Positions 6,810 through 14,708 of a stretch of 19,899 nt of DNA are shown piece after piece. The notes beneath the pieces are model-generated. The model was given only the letters and a program-made list of their open reading frames with translations, ran no database searches and was not told the origin of the DNA. The first letter of the stretch is position 1. Each line of letters starts with the position of its first letter. The DNA comes from Sterolibacterium sp964500605 (GTDB lineage Bacteria > Pseudomonadota > Gammaproteobacteria > Burkholderiales > Rhodocyclaceae), in NCBI GenBank assembly GCA_964500605.1, contig CAZCOS010000041.1:1-19899 (forward strand), in the 5' to 3' direction. Made by a program: the position numbers and the translations under genes.

Positions 6810-7561
6810 CCCGCCCGGATGAACTGCCTCGCCGTGTCGCCCTCGTCAGCGGCGGTGGAACCGGCATCGGCCACGCTACCTGCCTGCGCCTTGCGCGCGA
6901 CGGTCTGCGGATCGTCGTCGGCTATTCCCATTCTGATGCCGGTGCGGCTAAGACTGTCCGCGACATCGAAGCCGCCGGAGGTGAAGCCTTCGCCCAGCGC
7001 GTCGACATCCGCGAAGAGGGCGAAGTCCAGGCCTTCTTCGCCGCCGCGAAAGAACGCTACGGCCGCGTCGACGTCGTCATCAACAACGCCGGCATCGGCC
7101 ACATGAAATCCTTCGCTAAGATCGAAATGTCGGCTTACGACCAGCTCTTTGCCGTCAATGCCCGGGGGACCTTCATGATGTGCCGCGAGGCCGCGCGAAC
7201 CATCGAAGACCATGGCCGCATCATCAACCTCTCCAGCGGCATCACCGTCGCCAACAGCGAAGGCATGGCCCTCTACGCCGGCAGCAAAGCCGCCCTCGAA
7301 GCCTTCGCCAAAGTGCTCGCCCGCGAGCTCGCCCCGCGCGGCATCACCGTCAACATCGTCTCCCCCGGCATGACCGACACCCCCATGCTGGAAGGCGGCG
7401 ATGCCGACATGCTGCGTAAAATCGGGGCGAGTCTCGCCGCCATGAAACGACTAGGCCAGCCCGAAGACATCGCCGACGGCATCGCCGCGCTGGTGAGCCC
7501 GGATGGTCGGTGGATCACGGGCCAGAACATCCATATCGACGGCGGCACGATCATCGTCTAA
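6806..7561 (+). CDS. Short-chain dehydrogenase/reductase (FabG-like SDR)
   Basis: This 251-aa classical SDR has the cofactor motif SGGGTGIG (15-22), the NNAG motif (93-96), N118 in FAVNARG, and S144, Y157 and K161 as the catalytic tetrad with the usual 13-residue S-to-Y spacing. The end of strand 2 (GYSHSD, 39-44) lacks the acidic residue typical of NAD-specific forms, so NADP(H) is more likely. PGMTDTPM (about 186-193) and the C-terminal GQNIHIDGG are standard. It should interconvert a hydroxyl and a ketone, perhaps a 3-hydroxyacyl-CoA or alicyclic/steroid alcohol given the CoA transferase in the same operon. Its start overlaps the MFS stop (ATGA), so it is co-translated. It ends the + strand cluster. 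Confidence 0.92.
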   Translation: MTRPDELPRRVALVSGGGTGIGHATCLRLARDGLRIVVGYSHSDAGAAKTVRDIEAAGGEAFAQRVDIREEGEVQAFFAAAKERYGRVDVVINNAGIGHMKSFAKIEMSAYDQLFAVNARGTFMMCREAARTIEDHGRIINLSSGITVANSEGMALYAGSKAALEAFAKVLARELAPRGITVNIVSPGMTDTPMLEGGDADMLRKIGASLAAMKRLGQPEDIADGIAALVSPDGRWITGQNIHIDGGTIIV

Positions 7562-7575
7562 AGAAACACTGATTC

Positions 7576-7630
7576 AACCTGAAAACCGCAACTGACCGCT
7601 GCGAAAGTTCACCACTGCGGTTTCCAGGTT
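7576..7630. terminator. Long imperfect hairpin between convergent genes (possible bidirectional terminator)
   Basis: The arm AACCTGAAAACCGCA (7576-7590) pairs with TGCGGTTTCCAGGTT (7616-7630) at 14 of 15 positions, across a 25-nt loop. It fills most of the gap between the SDR stop (7561) and the MCP stop (7630-7632) and touches the MCP stop codon. There is no clear T tract on either side, so simple intrinsic termination is uncertain. Its place between convergent genes favours a terminator or transcript-end stabiliser. Confidence 0.5.
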
Positions 7631-8928
7631 CAAAACAGCTCGACTCGCGCCGCGCCAGCGGGTGCTGCGGCCAAGGAGGGAGTGACTGCAAATGATTGGG
7701 CCATCCCACCGACTGCGGACTGGTGCGCTTCGCGCTGGCTATCCATGACGTATTCGTTCGCCATACTTTCGATTTTCAGGCTGAGCGATTCGAGGGGCAA
7801 ATCGGCTTCTGCTTCGTTTTTCAGGAAAAGGGCGAGCTTGTCGACGTGTTCGTCCATGTGGCGCAAGGCGGCACTGACCTGTTCGATTTGCTGACGGGTC
7901 AGATCCTGAAACTGGATGCTGGCCATGGTGTCCATGAACATGTGAGTGAGCTGCTGACTGGCTTTCTGGATCTGGCTCATGGACTCGGAATCGTGGTCGG
8001 CGATCGACTGATAGCATTGGCCAAAACGGGCCAGTTGTTGTTTGATGTCTCCCAACATGGCGTGTTCAGCTTCGACGGCCTGAGTGTCCAGTTTTTCGGC
8101 GAAGCGGGCGAGGATGGAGGCGCTGACTTCGTTGATCGTGGATTCAATACGATTGACGACTTCGTCGGTATCCGCCGAGAGTTTCCGGACTTCATCGGCT
8201 ACGACACCGAAACCCCGCCCTGCTTCGCCTGCTCGGGCTGCTTCGATGGCGGCATTGAGGGCAAGCAGATTGGTCTGTCGGGAGATGCTGCGCACGAGCT
8301 GCACCAGCGGAGACAGGGTGCGGATTTCCTCGACGGCGGCTTCGACCCGCGTTCGATCCGCAACCGATTGGGCCATGCGGTCGTTGATGAAGCGGTCAAT
8401 TTCCGTCATCCTCACCTTGTTTTCACTCAAGCTGACTTCGGAATCCTTCAGCATCTCGCCGGAGGTATTGATCTTTTCGTTGATGAATTTTTCAAGCTCG
8501 TTGACCACGCCATCAATGGTATGCAGCCGCTGGACAATGTCGCTTGCGCCGCCTTCGGTGGTGTTGATCGTGGCGGAAAGCTGGGTGCGCAGAACGCTGT
8601 TGTAGGTCTGGATGTATTGCAACTCTTCGGAAACCTTGTGGCGGCACTCAAGGCTGCGCTGGTGGCTTTGCTGTAGGGTCTCAATCTTGCTGTTGATGCC
8701 GAATAGCTGGTCGTCGTAATAAAACTTGGCGACCAGTCTTTGCGCAAGGAAGGCGGCAGTAATCATGAAGATGCTGCCGATGAGATGGGTCATGGTTTGG
8801 TCCAGCCCGAGACTGTCCTGGAAAGTGGTGTGGAACCAGTCATTGCATAGCCAGACGACCCCGGCACAGGCGGTGACTACGGTCAGATAAACCACGAAGA
8901 GCCGCAGGTAAAACTGTCGTTGGTTCAT
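7630..8928 (-). CDS. Methyl-accepting chemotaxis protein-like transducer without a sensor domain
   Basis: This 432-aa protein has two N-terminal membrane helices (about 7-28 and 46-67) joined by only about 18 residues, so there is no room for a periplasmic ligand domain. A long coiled coil follows. The MCP signalling tip is clear: SRQTNLLALNAAIEAARAG and GRGFGVVADEVRKL (about 216-250), which contacts CheA and CheW. No HAMP or C-terminal receptor-tether pentapeptide is evident. The start at 8928 is chosen because AAGGA lies 8 nt upstream and its ATG overlaps the stop of the GGDEF-EAL gene (ATGA). An ATG nine bases further up would overlap that ribosome site. It may sense through its membrane segments or a partner; coupling to the c-di-GMP gene suggests a role in motility or surface behaviour. 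Confidence 0.9.
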   Translation of the reverse strand: MNQRQFYLRLFVVYLTVVTACAGVVWLCNDWFHTTFQDSLGLDQTMTHLIGSIFMITAAFLAQRLVAKFYYDDQLFGINSKIETLQQSHQRSLECRHKVSEELQYIQTYNSVLRTQLSATINTTEGGASDIVQRLHTIDGVVNELEKFINEKINTSGEMLKDSEVSLSENKVRMTEIDRFINDRMAQSVADRTRVEAAVEEIRTLSPLVQLVRSISRQTNLLALNAAIEAARAGEAGRGFGVVADEVRKLSADTDEVVNRIESTINEVSASILARFAEKLDTQAVEAEHAMLGDIKQQLARFGQCYQSIADHDSESMSQIQKASQQLTHMFMDTMASIQFQDLTRQQIEQVSAALRHMDEHVDKLALFLKNEAEADLPLESLSLKIESMANEYVMDSQREAHQSAVGGMAQSFAVTPSLAAAPAGAARVELF

Positions 8929-11408
8929 GATGCGCATCCTTCAGGAGATTCGCCGGATGAAATGCGGGAAAGGTGGATGCCGTTTTGCGCTTTGAGCCAG
9001 TCCGGGATTTGCTTTCCGGGGATGGGACGAGAAAACAGGTAGCCCTGGCCGATGCGGCAGCCCAGCGATTTCAGTTCCTCCAGCTGGTCATGGGTTTCGA
9101 TTCCCTCGGCCACGACACGCAAAGAGAGGTTGTCGGCCATGGCGATAATGGCGGAGGTAATGGCATGGTCGTCCTTGTCTTCGACAATGCCGGAAACGAA
9201 GCTGCGGTCGATCTTCAACTCGTGCAGGGGAAAGCGTTTCAGGTGGGAAAGTGAGGAAAATCCCGTTCCGAAATCATCAACGCTGGTGGCAAAGCCCAGC
9301 GCGTGCAGCTCTCGCAGCTTGGCTGAGGCCGCGTCAGCATCCTGCATCGCGCCCTCGGTGATTTCCAGGCAAAGCTGGGAGGCAGACAGCCCCGCAGTCT
9401 GAACGATGGCATGGACACGTTCCACCATATTGGTTTGCAGGAAATGGCGTGCGGCGATGTTGACGCTGACGGTCAGTTCGCCCAGCCCCAGCGATTTCCA
9501 GCTTTGTAGCTGGCGACAAGCTTCTTCGATCACCCATTCGCCTATTTCGACGATGAGGTGGCTTTCTTCGGCTAGCGGGATGAAGTGAACGGGCGGAATG
9601 ACGCGTTCGCCTTGCCGCCAGCGCACGAGGGCTTCGACACCGATCAGAGTGCGGTCGTGAAGATCCACCTGAGGCTGGTATTCCAGATACAACTCGCGGT
9701 CGATGAGGGCACGACGCAATCCACTCTCGAGCTCCAGCCGCTCGCGCGTGTGACGCCCCATTTCCTCGCTGAAGAATTGCAGGGTGTTTCGCCCGGCTGC
9801 GCGTGCCCGAACCAGTGCGGTGTCGGCATGCTGAAGCAGTTCGGTCGCATCACTGGCATCCTCCGGGAAAAGGCTGATCCCGATGCAGGCAGAGGGGAAA
9901 CATTCCTGCCCCGCCAGCGTCGCCGGAGCGGACAAGGCATCAAGGAGGCGATGTGCTGTGGCCAGTACGCTTTCCGCCTCCTCTCCCGCATCTTCAAGGA
10001 GGATGGCAAATTCATCACCGCCCAGCCGCGCAATGAGATCTGCTTCCCGGACGGTCGCAATCAGACGCGAGGCCATTTGTTTCAGCAAAGCATCCCCCGC
10101 TGCAAGACCCAGCGTGTCATTGATGATCTTGAAATTGTCGACATCAATCAGCAGCATGACCAGCTTCTTGCCACCGCGTGCGGCGCGGGCAACCGTTCTA
10201 TGTAGCTGGTCATGCAACAAGGTGCGGTTGGGCAAGCCTGTCAGCTCGTCGTGCGTGGCCAGCCAGGTCATGCGCGACTGGGCGTCGCGTGTAATGGTGA
10301 TATCGCGGAAGACGCCAATGAACTGCCGAGCCCGGCCTTGTTCGTCTCTCAAGGCATTGATCGACAGCCACTCAAGGAATAGCTGCCCATCCTTTCGGCG
10401 ATTCCAGATTTCCCCTTCCCAGTGCCCCTGCCCCTCAAGCTGCTTCCACATCGACTGATAAAAATCTTCGTCATGACGGCCAGATTGCAGCAAAGCGGGG
10501 GTCTGGCCGATGGCTTCGTGGGCGGTGTAGCCCGTCATGCGGGTAAACGCTGGATTAATCGCTGAAATCCGTAGCCGATCGTCTGTCACCATGATGCCTT
10601 CCGTACTCATCTGGAAGACTTGGGCCGCCATTTGCAACTGCTCATCTGCCCGACGCAAGGCGGTGATGTCGCGTTCGATGGCGAATAAACCGATCTGCTC
10701 GCCCTGCGCATCACACAGGGGCCCACGGGTGGCCAGATAGGTTCGGCGTTCCCCGGCGGCAGTGGTCATGGTGTATTCCAGACTACCAAGCTTTTCAGTC
10801 TCCTCAGGCGGAACCGGCCAGGCGGCTTCCAGCGAGGCCGTGCCCAACATCTCCGAAACCCGCTTTCCGGCCCGCCGCGCCGCCGCTGCATTGACATAAC
10901 GATAACGCCCTTGCGCATCCCGAACGTGGATGACATCCGGCGTGCTTTCGAGAATGGCATTCAAGAGCTCACGATTGGCCCGATACCTTTCGAAATAGCG
11001 ATGGAGTGCCAGAACAACCAGAACGATGAGGGCTTCATCGACAAAATAAATCAGGAGGGAGGCGACATTGGCCGGCGCGAACTCGAAGGAGAATTGCCCA
11101 TAAGGCGGCATATAGACATAACAGGCCACCAGTCCACCGACTAGCGCGGCCAATAAACCCGGCCCGATTCCCAATGCGATGGTTGCCAGCGCAGACGCGC
11201 TGAAGAAGGTCAGCAGCGGCAAGCCGATTTCCGCAGGCCCGACCCAGCTCCGGCTCAGCCATGCAAAACCCACCAGAAGCAGGGCCAAAACATAGCCCAG
11301 CGGCGTTCCCCGAATCGCGGCGTGCCGATACGGCAAGCGGTCAAAAAGCCGCTCCAGCCAGGGCACAAGAACCGCTTCATTACCGGATAGCACCGCTTCC
11401 CCTCCCAT
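8925..11408 (-). CDS. Membrane DUF4118-PAS-PAS-GGDEF-EAL cyclic-di-GMP protein
   Basis: This 827-aa protein has four predicted membrane helices in a KdpD-like DUF4118 region (about 35-138), PAS domains (about 147-250 and 262-372), GGDEF (about 382-545) and EAL (about 555-805). The GGDEF signature (463-467) and the inhibitory-site R454xxD457 are present. Two other GGDEF motifs are altered: GH-x-x-GD reads GLAAGD (434-439) and the usual ALYxAK reads ALVRAR (531-536). EAL residues look complete: E592, N650, E682, D711-D712, K732, E768, Q788. Net c-di-GMP hydrolysis is therefore more likely than synthesis (inference). The ATG at 11408 lacks a good ribosome site; a GTG at 11393 with GGAGGGG before it is a credible alternative. 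It is the first gene of a two-gene operon with the MCP-like gene. Confidence 0.92.
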   Translation of the reverse strand: MGGEAVLSGNEAVLVPWLERLFDRLPYRHAAIRGTPLGYVLALLLVGFAWLSRSWVGPAEIGLPLLTFFSASALATIALGIGPGLLAALVGGLVACYVYMPPYGQFSFEFAPANVASLLIYFVDEALIVLVVLALHRYFERYRANRELLNAILESTPDVIHVRDAQGRYRYVNAAAARRAGKRVSEMLGTASLEAAWPVPPEETEKLGSLEYTMTTAAGERRTYLATRGPLCDAQGEQIGLFAIERDITALRRADEQLQMAAQVFQMSTEGIMVTDDRLRISAINPAFTRMTGYTAHEAIGQTPALLQSGRHDEDFYQSMWKQLEGQGHWEGEIWNRRKDGQLFLEWLSINALRDEQGRARQFIGVFRDITITRDAQSRMTWLATHDELTGLPNRTLLHDQLHRTVARAARGGKKLVMLLIDVDNFKIINDTLGLAAGDALLKQMASRLIATVREADLIARLGGDEFAILLEDAGEEAESVLATAHRLLDALSAPATLAGQECFPSACIGISLFPEDASDATELLQHADTALVRARAAGRNTLQFFSEEMGRHTRERLELESGLRRALIDRELYLEYQPQVDLHDRTLIGVEALVRWRQGERVIPPVHFIPLAEESHLIVEIGEWVIEEACRQLQSWKSLGLGELTVSVNIAARHFLQTNMVERVHAIVQTAGLSASQLCLEITEGAMQDADAASAKLRELHALGFATSVDDFGTGFSSLSHLKRFPLHELKIDRSFVSGIVEDKDDHAITSAIIAMADNLSLRVVAEGIETHDQLEELKSLGCRIGQGYLFSRPIPGKQIPDWLKAQNGIHLSRISSGESPEGCAS

Positions 11409-11690
11409 GAGGACACAAGGAAGCGAAGTTGTAATTCTTTACGCTGGAAAGGGGTAGTCAGCCTATTCCGGAGTTTTGTGGGATATTTCTGGGGGCGGGG
11501 AAGGGAATCCTACATTACCGCATTGCGCATCAAGCACCATACGCACCGGAAAAACATGCCCACGAAGGTTCTCAACGACCATTTCCAGGCTGATTGATCC
11601 GGCACAATGGAATTTGAAGTTCAGCTCGAGCCATGGGCAAACGAGGTAAGCCTTTGTTTTCTATGCTTTGAACAAACATATTCCTTGCAG
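11409..11690. other. Gene-free spacer upstream of the GGDEF-EAL gene
   Basis: These roughly 280 bases lie between the lipoprotein terminator and the GGDEF-EAL start and should carry that operon's promoter. I see no convincing sigma-70, sigma-28 or sigma-54 promoter, no tRNA and no repeat. A short + strand ORF beginning at 11607 has no ribosome site and no recognisable family, and it reads through the terminator and into the lipoprotein gene, so I do not call it. Confidence 0.5.
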
Positions 11691-11697
11691 CCCCCCC

Positions 11698-11733
11698 AAA
11701 AAAAAACCGCCCCAACCTTTTCAGGCGGGGCGG
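11698..11733 (-). terminator. Intrinsic terminator of the lipoprotein gene
   Basis: On the minus strand a 7-bp GC stem (CCGCCCC at 11707-11713 with GGGGCGG at 11727-11733) has an inner CCT/AGG extension and is followed directly by nine T (A at 11698-11706 on the + strand). It starts 13 nt past the lipoprotein stop. Confidence 0.93.
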
Positions 11734-11745
11734 ACGAGGCTTGGG

Positions 11746-12954
11746 TTATTGCGCGGTATAGACGTAATCCGCCGTGTAGGGGAGGCTCATGGTGATCGGC
11801 GAGGTGATGGTCACCGTCATCGACATCCGGCCTGTATTGCCGCTGAAGCTGCAGCTATTGAGCGTCCAGCTGCCCGCAGCACTCATCGAATTGTCGAGCT
11901 GCTGTCTGACCTCGGTGGAATCACAGAATTCCGACTGGGTCGAAGGCTTCTGGACGTTGTTAATGACAACCGGTGGGACCGCTACACCATTGGCATTAAC
12001 CGACACACTCAGCTTGTAATTACCCAGACCCGACGTACCGCCATTGTTCAGCTCGGTCAGGGTGCAGACAAATGCGCCACCGGTGAAATCGCAGGAGCCC
12101 GAAGACTGCGTGTTGTGGCTATTCGTCTTCCAGGCAATCGCAGCTCCCTGCATTTCAGTGGTCAGCGCGCTCGAGGACGACCAGACCAGTTCCTTGGCAT
12201 GCATAACCCAGGCCGTCAGATCGCAATCCGAGCCCGAGCCACATAGTTTCTGCTGTGCCTGGGAGGCCACTGCCAGCAGATTAGCGTAGGTCTTCGCATC
12301 GCTGTCGTTCCCCGAAGTGGCGGGCAACTTGGACACGAGCTTGGCAATGGCATCGGTTTCATTGCCCGGATTCAGACCGAAGACTCGTGCCACTTGCAGA
12401 TAGGCAGCGGCCAGATCGGCCTCCGAATGCGTCGCTGCACTTCCCACCGCGAGTTCGGTCAAGGGCGTGATGGCGGCATTGCAATCCGTAGTTGTGCATT
12501 TGGCCACCGATCGCATGGGGGCTGTTTGGAGAATGCTCTTGGTCTGGCCCGTGGCTTCGTCGATGTAGTTGCCATAGGCCTTGAGCAGCACTTGTCCGGC
12601 ATAAGAGGAAGTCGGCCAGCTAAGGGTGTAGGAGCCATTGGCATCCGTCGTCGTGCAGGCCAGTTTGTTTTCATTCCAGGTGCCGTCATTCGCCTGCGAA
12701 TAAGCACAAACTGTTCCTTGATTCAACGCGCCGGCCATCGCCACGCCGCTCACCTTGGTCGTTCCGGCAGACGGTGTTGTGGGTATGGTCGGTGTTGTGG
12801 GTGTGGTCGGCGTTGTGGGTGTGGTCGGCGTTGTGGGTGTGGTCGGCGTTGTTGGACTAGCCGCCGGGCCATCGTTGTCGCTGTCCAGGAAGCAGCCGCT
12901 CAACAACAGAGAGGAGGCAGCTGCCAGTGTGAGTGCGTAATGATTAACTTTCAT
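11746..12954 (-). CDS. Surface lipoprotein with a Pro-Thr-Thr repeat linker (unknown function)
   Basis: This 402-aa protein starts at 12954, where GGAGC lies about 5 nt before the ATG; ten more in-frame residues upstream spoil the signal peptide. Residues 1-21 form a lipoprotein signal ending in LLLSGC (Cys21); Phe at +2 is compatible with outer-membrane sorting. Residues 34-61 are a run of PTT repeats, a flexible linker. Next comes a carboxypeptidase-regulatory-like beta domain (about 66-130: VSGVAMAGALNQG ... DANGSYTLSW), then a helical region beginning ITPLTELAVGSA. The C-terminal region (about 290-402) is beta-rich with paired cysteines and may be a second globular domain. The function is unknown; adhesion or surface display is a guess. 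It has its own terminator. Confidence 0.85.
   Translation of the reverse strand: MKVNHYALTLAAASSLLLSGCFLDSDNDGPAASPTTPTTPTTPTTPTTPTTPTTPTIPTTPSAGTTKVSGVAMAGALNQGTVCAYSQANDGTWNENKLACTTTDANGSYTLSWPTSSYAGQVLLKAYGNYIDEATGQTKSILQTAPMRSVAKCTTTDCNAAITPLTELAVGSAATHSEADLAAAYLQVARVFGLNPGNETDAIAKLVSKLPATSGNDSDAKTYANLLAVASQAQQKLCGSGSDCDLTAWVMHAKELVWSSSSALTTEMQGAAIAWKTNSHNTQSSGSCDFTGGAFVCTLTELNNGGTSGLGNYKLSVSVNANGVAVPPVVINNVQKPSTQSEFCDSTEVRQQLDNSMSAAGSWTLNSCSFSGNTGRMSMTVTITSPITMSLPYTADYVYTAQ
12773..12853 (-). repeat. 18-bp minisatellite in the lipoprotein linker
   Basis: Four tandem 18-bp units (12782-12799, 12800-12817, 12818-12835, 12836-12853) follow a half unit at 12773-12781. Units two and three are identical (+ strand GGTGTGGTCGGCGTTGTG); the outer units differ by one or two bases. 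Each encodes two Pro-Thr-Thr triplets, so gain or loss of units keeps the frame and only changes linker length. Confidence 0.93.
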
Positions 12955-13091
12955 AAAAGCTCCATTTTTATTGTCGATGTTCAATGCGAAGCGGATTTTT
13001 GGACGTCCTTCAGGGAGGTGTGAGCACCGGAGTCAGCAGGTTCTGTTTTTCGCCGAAGAGGAAGTTACAGCTTTGTACCGACATCCTGGTC

Positions 13092-13159
13092 AATCATAAT
13101 CAAAATGAACAATCAACAATCTGCGTTGTCTTGATCGTTGATTGTTTTTGGTCATGATT
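13092..13159. repeat. AT-rich inverted repeat upstream of the lipoprotein gene
   Basis: ACAATCAAC-A-ATC (13109-13121) pairs with GAT-C-GTTGATTGT (13133-13145) at 12 of 13 positions with an 11-nt loop. Outer arms AATCAT (13092-13097) and ATGATT (13154-13159) continue the symmetry. On the minus strand a TATGAT box, 5 of 6 matches to a -10 element, falls in the left half. It may be an operator over the lipoprotein promoter or a structure ending ispE transcripts. The rest of the 248-nt spacer (12955-13202) shows no gene and no tRNA. Confidence 0.5.
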
Positions 13160-13202
13160 AATCGTTTAGCCCTGAAGAAACCAGACGTATTGTAGTGAAA
13201 TT

Positions 13203-14072
13203 TCATATAGGAGACAGATTTTTTACGGGGTGCTTGTCCAAGCCGCGTGCCACGAATCCTGTCCAGTTTTCCGGCAAGGCGGTGTGCGCACGACGGGCGG
13301 CGGCTTCTTCAGGAAATTCCGCGAAGACGCAAGCGCCGGAGCCGCTCATGCGGGCTTTTCCGGCGGGGGCGATCTGCTTGAGCCAGGCCAGATATTCGGC
13401 GATGACGGGGTAGAGGCCGCAGGCGACGGGCTCCAGATCGTTTTCGCCCATGCCGGGTTGCCAGTCGGCGGACGCGATGGCGGGTGTGTCGCGCCGCAAA
13501 TCAGGAGAGCGAAAAATCTGCGCGGTCGGAACGGATACCGGAGGAACGAGTACGAGATACCAGGCTGGGGGCAGACTCACTTCGCTGAAGCGTTCGCCGA
13601 TTCCTTCGGCAAATGCCGCACGGCCATGAATGAAGATCGGGACGTCGGCTCCCAGCTTGAGGCCGATGGTCTGCAGCTGCACCGAGCTCAAGCCAGTTTG
13701 CCAGAGGTGATTGAGGGCCAGTAGAACGGTGGCGGCATCGGAGCTGCCGCCTCCAAGCCCCCCGCCCAGAGGCAAGTGTTTCTGAAGCCGAATTTCCACC
13801 CCCTTTGTGCAACCCGTTGCCGCCTGAAGCGCGCGGGCGGCACGGACGGTGAGGTCGTCGTCCGGCGCGACACCGGGTAACGGGGTCGCCAATATGATGC
13901 GACCAGGGGGAGAAGGTGAAAATTGCAGGGAATCGGCGTGGTCGATGAACCGGAAAACGGTCTGTAGCAGATGCAGGCCATCGGCTCGGCGGCCAAGGAC
14001 ATGCAAAAAAAGATTGAGCTTGGCTGGAGCAGGCCACTCGCGCTGCCAATCGGGGTAGCTTGTTATCGTCAT
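13203..14072 (-). CDS. ispE: 4-diphosphocytidyl-2-C-methyl-D-erythritol kinase
   Basis: This is a 289-aa GHMP-family kinase that phosphorylates CDP-methylerythritol with ATP in the non-mevalonate (MEP) isoprenoid pathway; it is soluble and cytoplasmic. Marks are PAPAKLNLFLHV (14-25, with catalytic K18), the glycine-rich ATP loop LPLGGGLGGGSSDAA (100-114), D143 in LGADVPIFI as the catalytic Asp, and the third GHMP motif ARMSGSGACVF. K18 and D143 match the positions of K10 and D141 in E. coli IspE. The start at 14072 overlaps the lolB stop as ATGA and has no ribosome site, so it depends on lolB translation. An in-frame ATG at 14102 lies inside lolB and is less likely. Length is normal for the family. 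Confidence 0.97.
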   Translation of the reverse strand: MTITSYPDWQREWPAPAKLNLFLHVLGRRADGLHLLQTVFRFIDHADSLQFSPSPPGRIILATPLPGVAPDDDLTVRAARALQAATGCTKGVEIRLQKHLPLGGGLGGGSSDAATVLLALNHLWQTGLSSVQLQTIGLKLGADVPIFIHGRAAFAEGIGERFSEVSLPPAWYLVLVPPVSVPTAQIFRSPDLRRDTPAIASADWQPGMGENDLEPVACGLYPVIAEYLAWLKQIAPAGKARMSGSGACVFAEFPEEAAARRAHTALPENWTGFVARGLDKHPVKNLSPI

Positions 14073-14704
14073 GGTAAGGGAGGGGGGCTTTGTAGTTCCC
14101 ATTCATCGATTTTCAACCGGACTTCGATATTCCGCTGGCGAAGCTCGATGCGCAAAGGTAGTGCGTCGGGGGTTTCGCTTTCGTAGCCGAGATAATCGAT
14201 GCGCCAATCCTGAAGCGTCATGCTGTGCAGGCGTCCCAGTGCGTCTCTTTCGACCTGACGGGCCTGGGCCGGTCGTTTGCCAACCAGCCAATCACTGAAC
14301 GATGAAAGCGGCAAGGGCAGTTCGAAAAGCTGCATGGCCAGTGTTTCCCAGTCCTTTGCAAAGAATTCGCGGTGGTCGGCCAGTTTCAGGCGCGCACCTT
14401 CTGCATCGCGGCTCAGCTCGGCCATGCCTTGTCCAAGCGGGGTCGAAAGGAGCAATTCGTCACGCTGTGGGCTGTGTTCCCAGCTCAATTTTCCGGAAAG
14501 ATGACGATCTTCCTGGCGAGTGGCGATCCGGCCTTCGATGCGGAAGGACTGAAGAAGCGACCTCTCTGGACGAACAGGGGGCTGAATTTGCGTAACGGGG
14601 GAAGTTACGACGGGAGAGAGGGTGGAACATCCGGCCAGCAGGCCGGAAGACAAAAAAGCAGAAAGGACAACGACGAAGCACGCCGCAAGTGGAAAACCGG
14701 GCAT
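14069..14704 (-). CDS. lolB: Outer-membrane lipoprotein LolB
   Basis: This 211-aa protein has a lipoprotein signal with LLAGC (Cys26) and Ser at +2, as expected for outer-membrane sorting. LolB receives lipoproteins from periplasmic LolA and inserts them into the outer membrane. The mature part shows the family's FRIEGRIATR strand (about 54-63), GKLSWEHSPQRDELLLSTPLGQGMAEL (71-97), in which L90 falls near the exposed loop leucine of E. coli LolB (L68), and WLVGKRP (about 138-144). It begins 4 nt after the TPR gene stop and ends overlapping ispE by ATGA, so it is the middle gene of a three-gene operon. The order lolB-ispE is common in beta- and gammaproteobacteria. Confidence 0.95.
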   Translation of the reverse strand: MPGFPLAACFVVVLSAFLSSGLLAGCSTLSPVVTSPVTQIQPPVRPERSLLQSFRIEGRIATRQEDRHLSGKLSWEHSPQRDELLLSTPLGQGMAELSRDAEGARLKLADHREFFAKDWETLAMQLFELPLPLSSFSDWLVGKRPAQARQVERDALGRLHSMTLQDWRIDYLGYESETPDALPLRIELRQRNIEVRLKIDEWELQSPPPLP

Positions 14705-14708
14705 GGCT

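Noticed and set aside
7696..8676. 326-aa open frame on the + strand opposite the MCP gene
   Set aside because: The MCP signalling tip is unmistakable on the other strand; the + frame matches no family.
11607..11795. Short + strand ORF of 62 aa
   Set aside because: It runs through the terminator hairpin and the end of the lipoprotein gene and has no ribosome site.
12773..12853. Tandem 18-bp repeats considered as a CRISPR array
   Set aside because: The units are contiguous with no spacers and encode an in-frame PTT linker.
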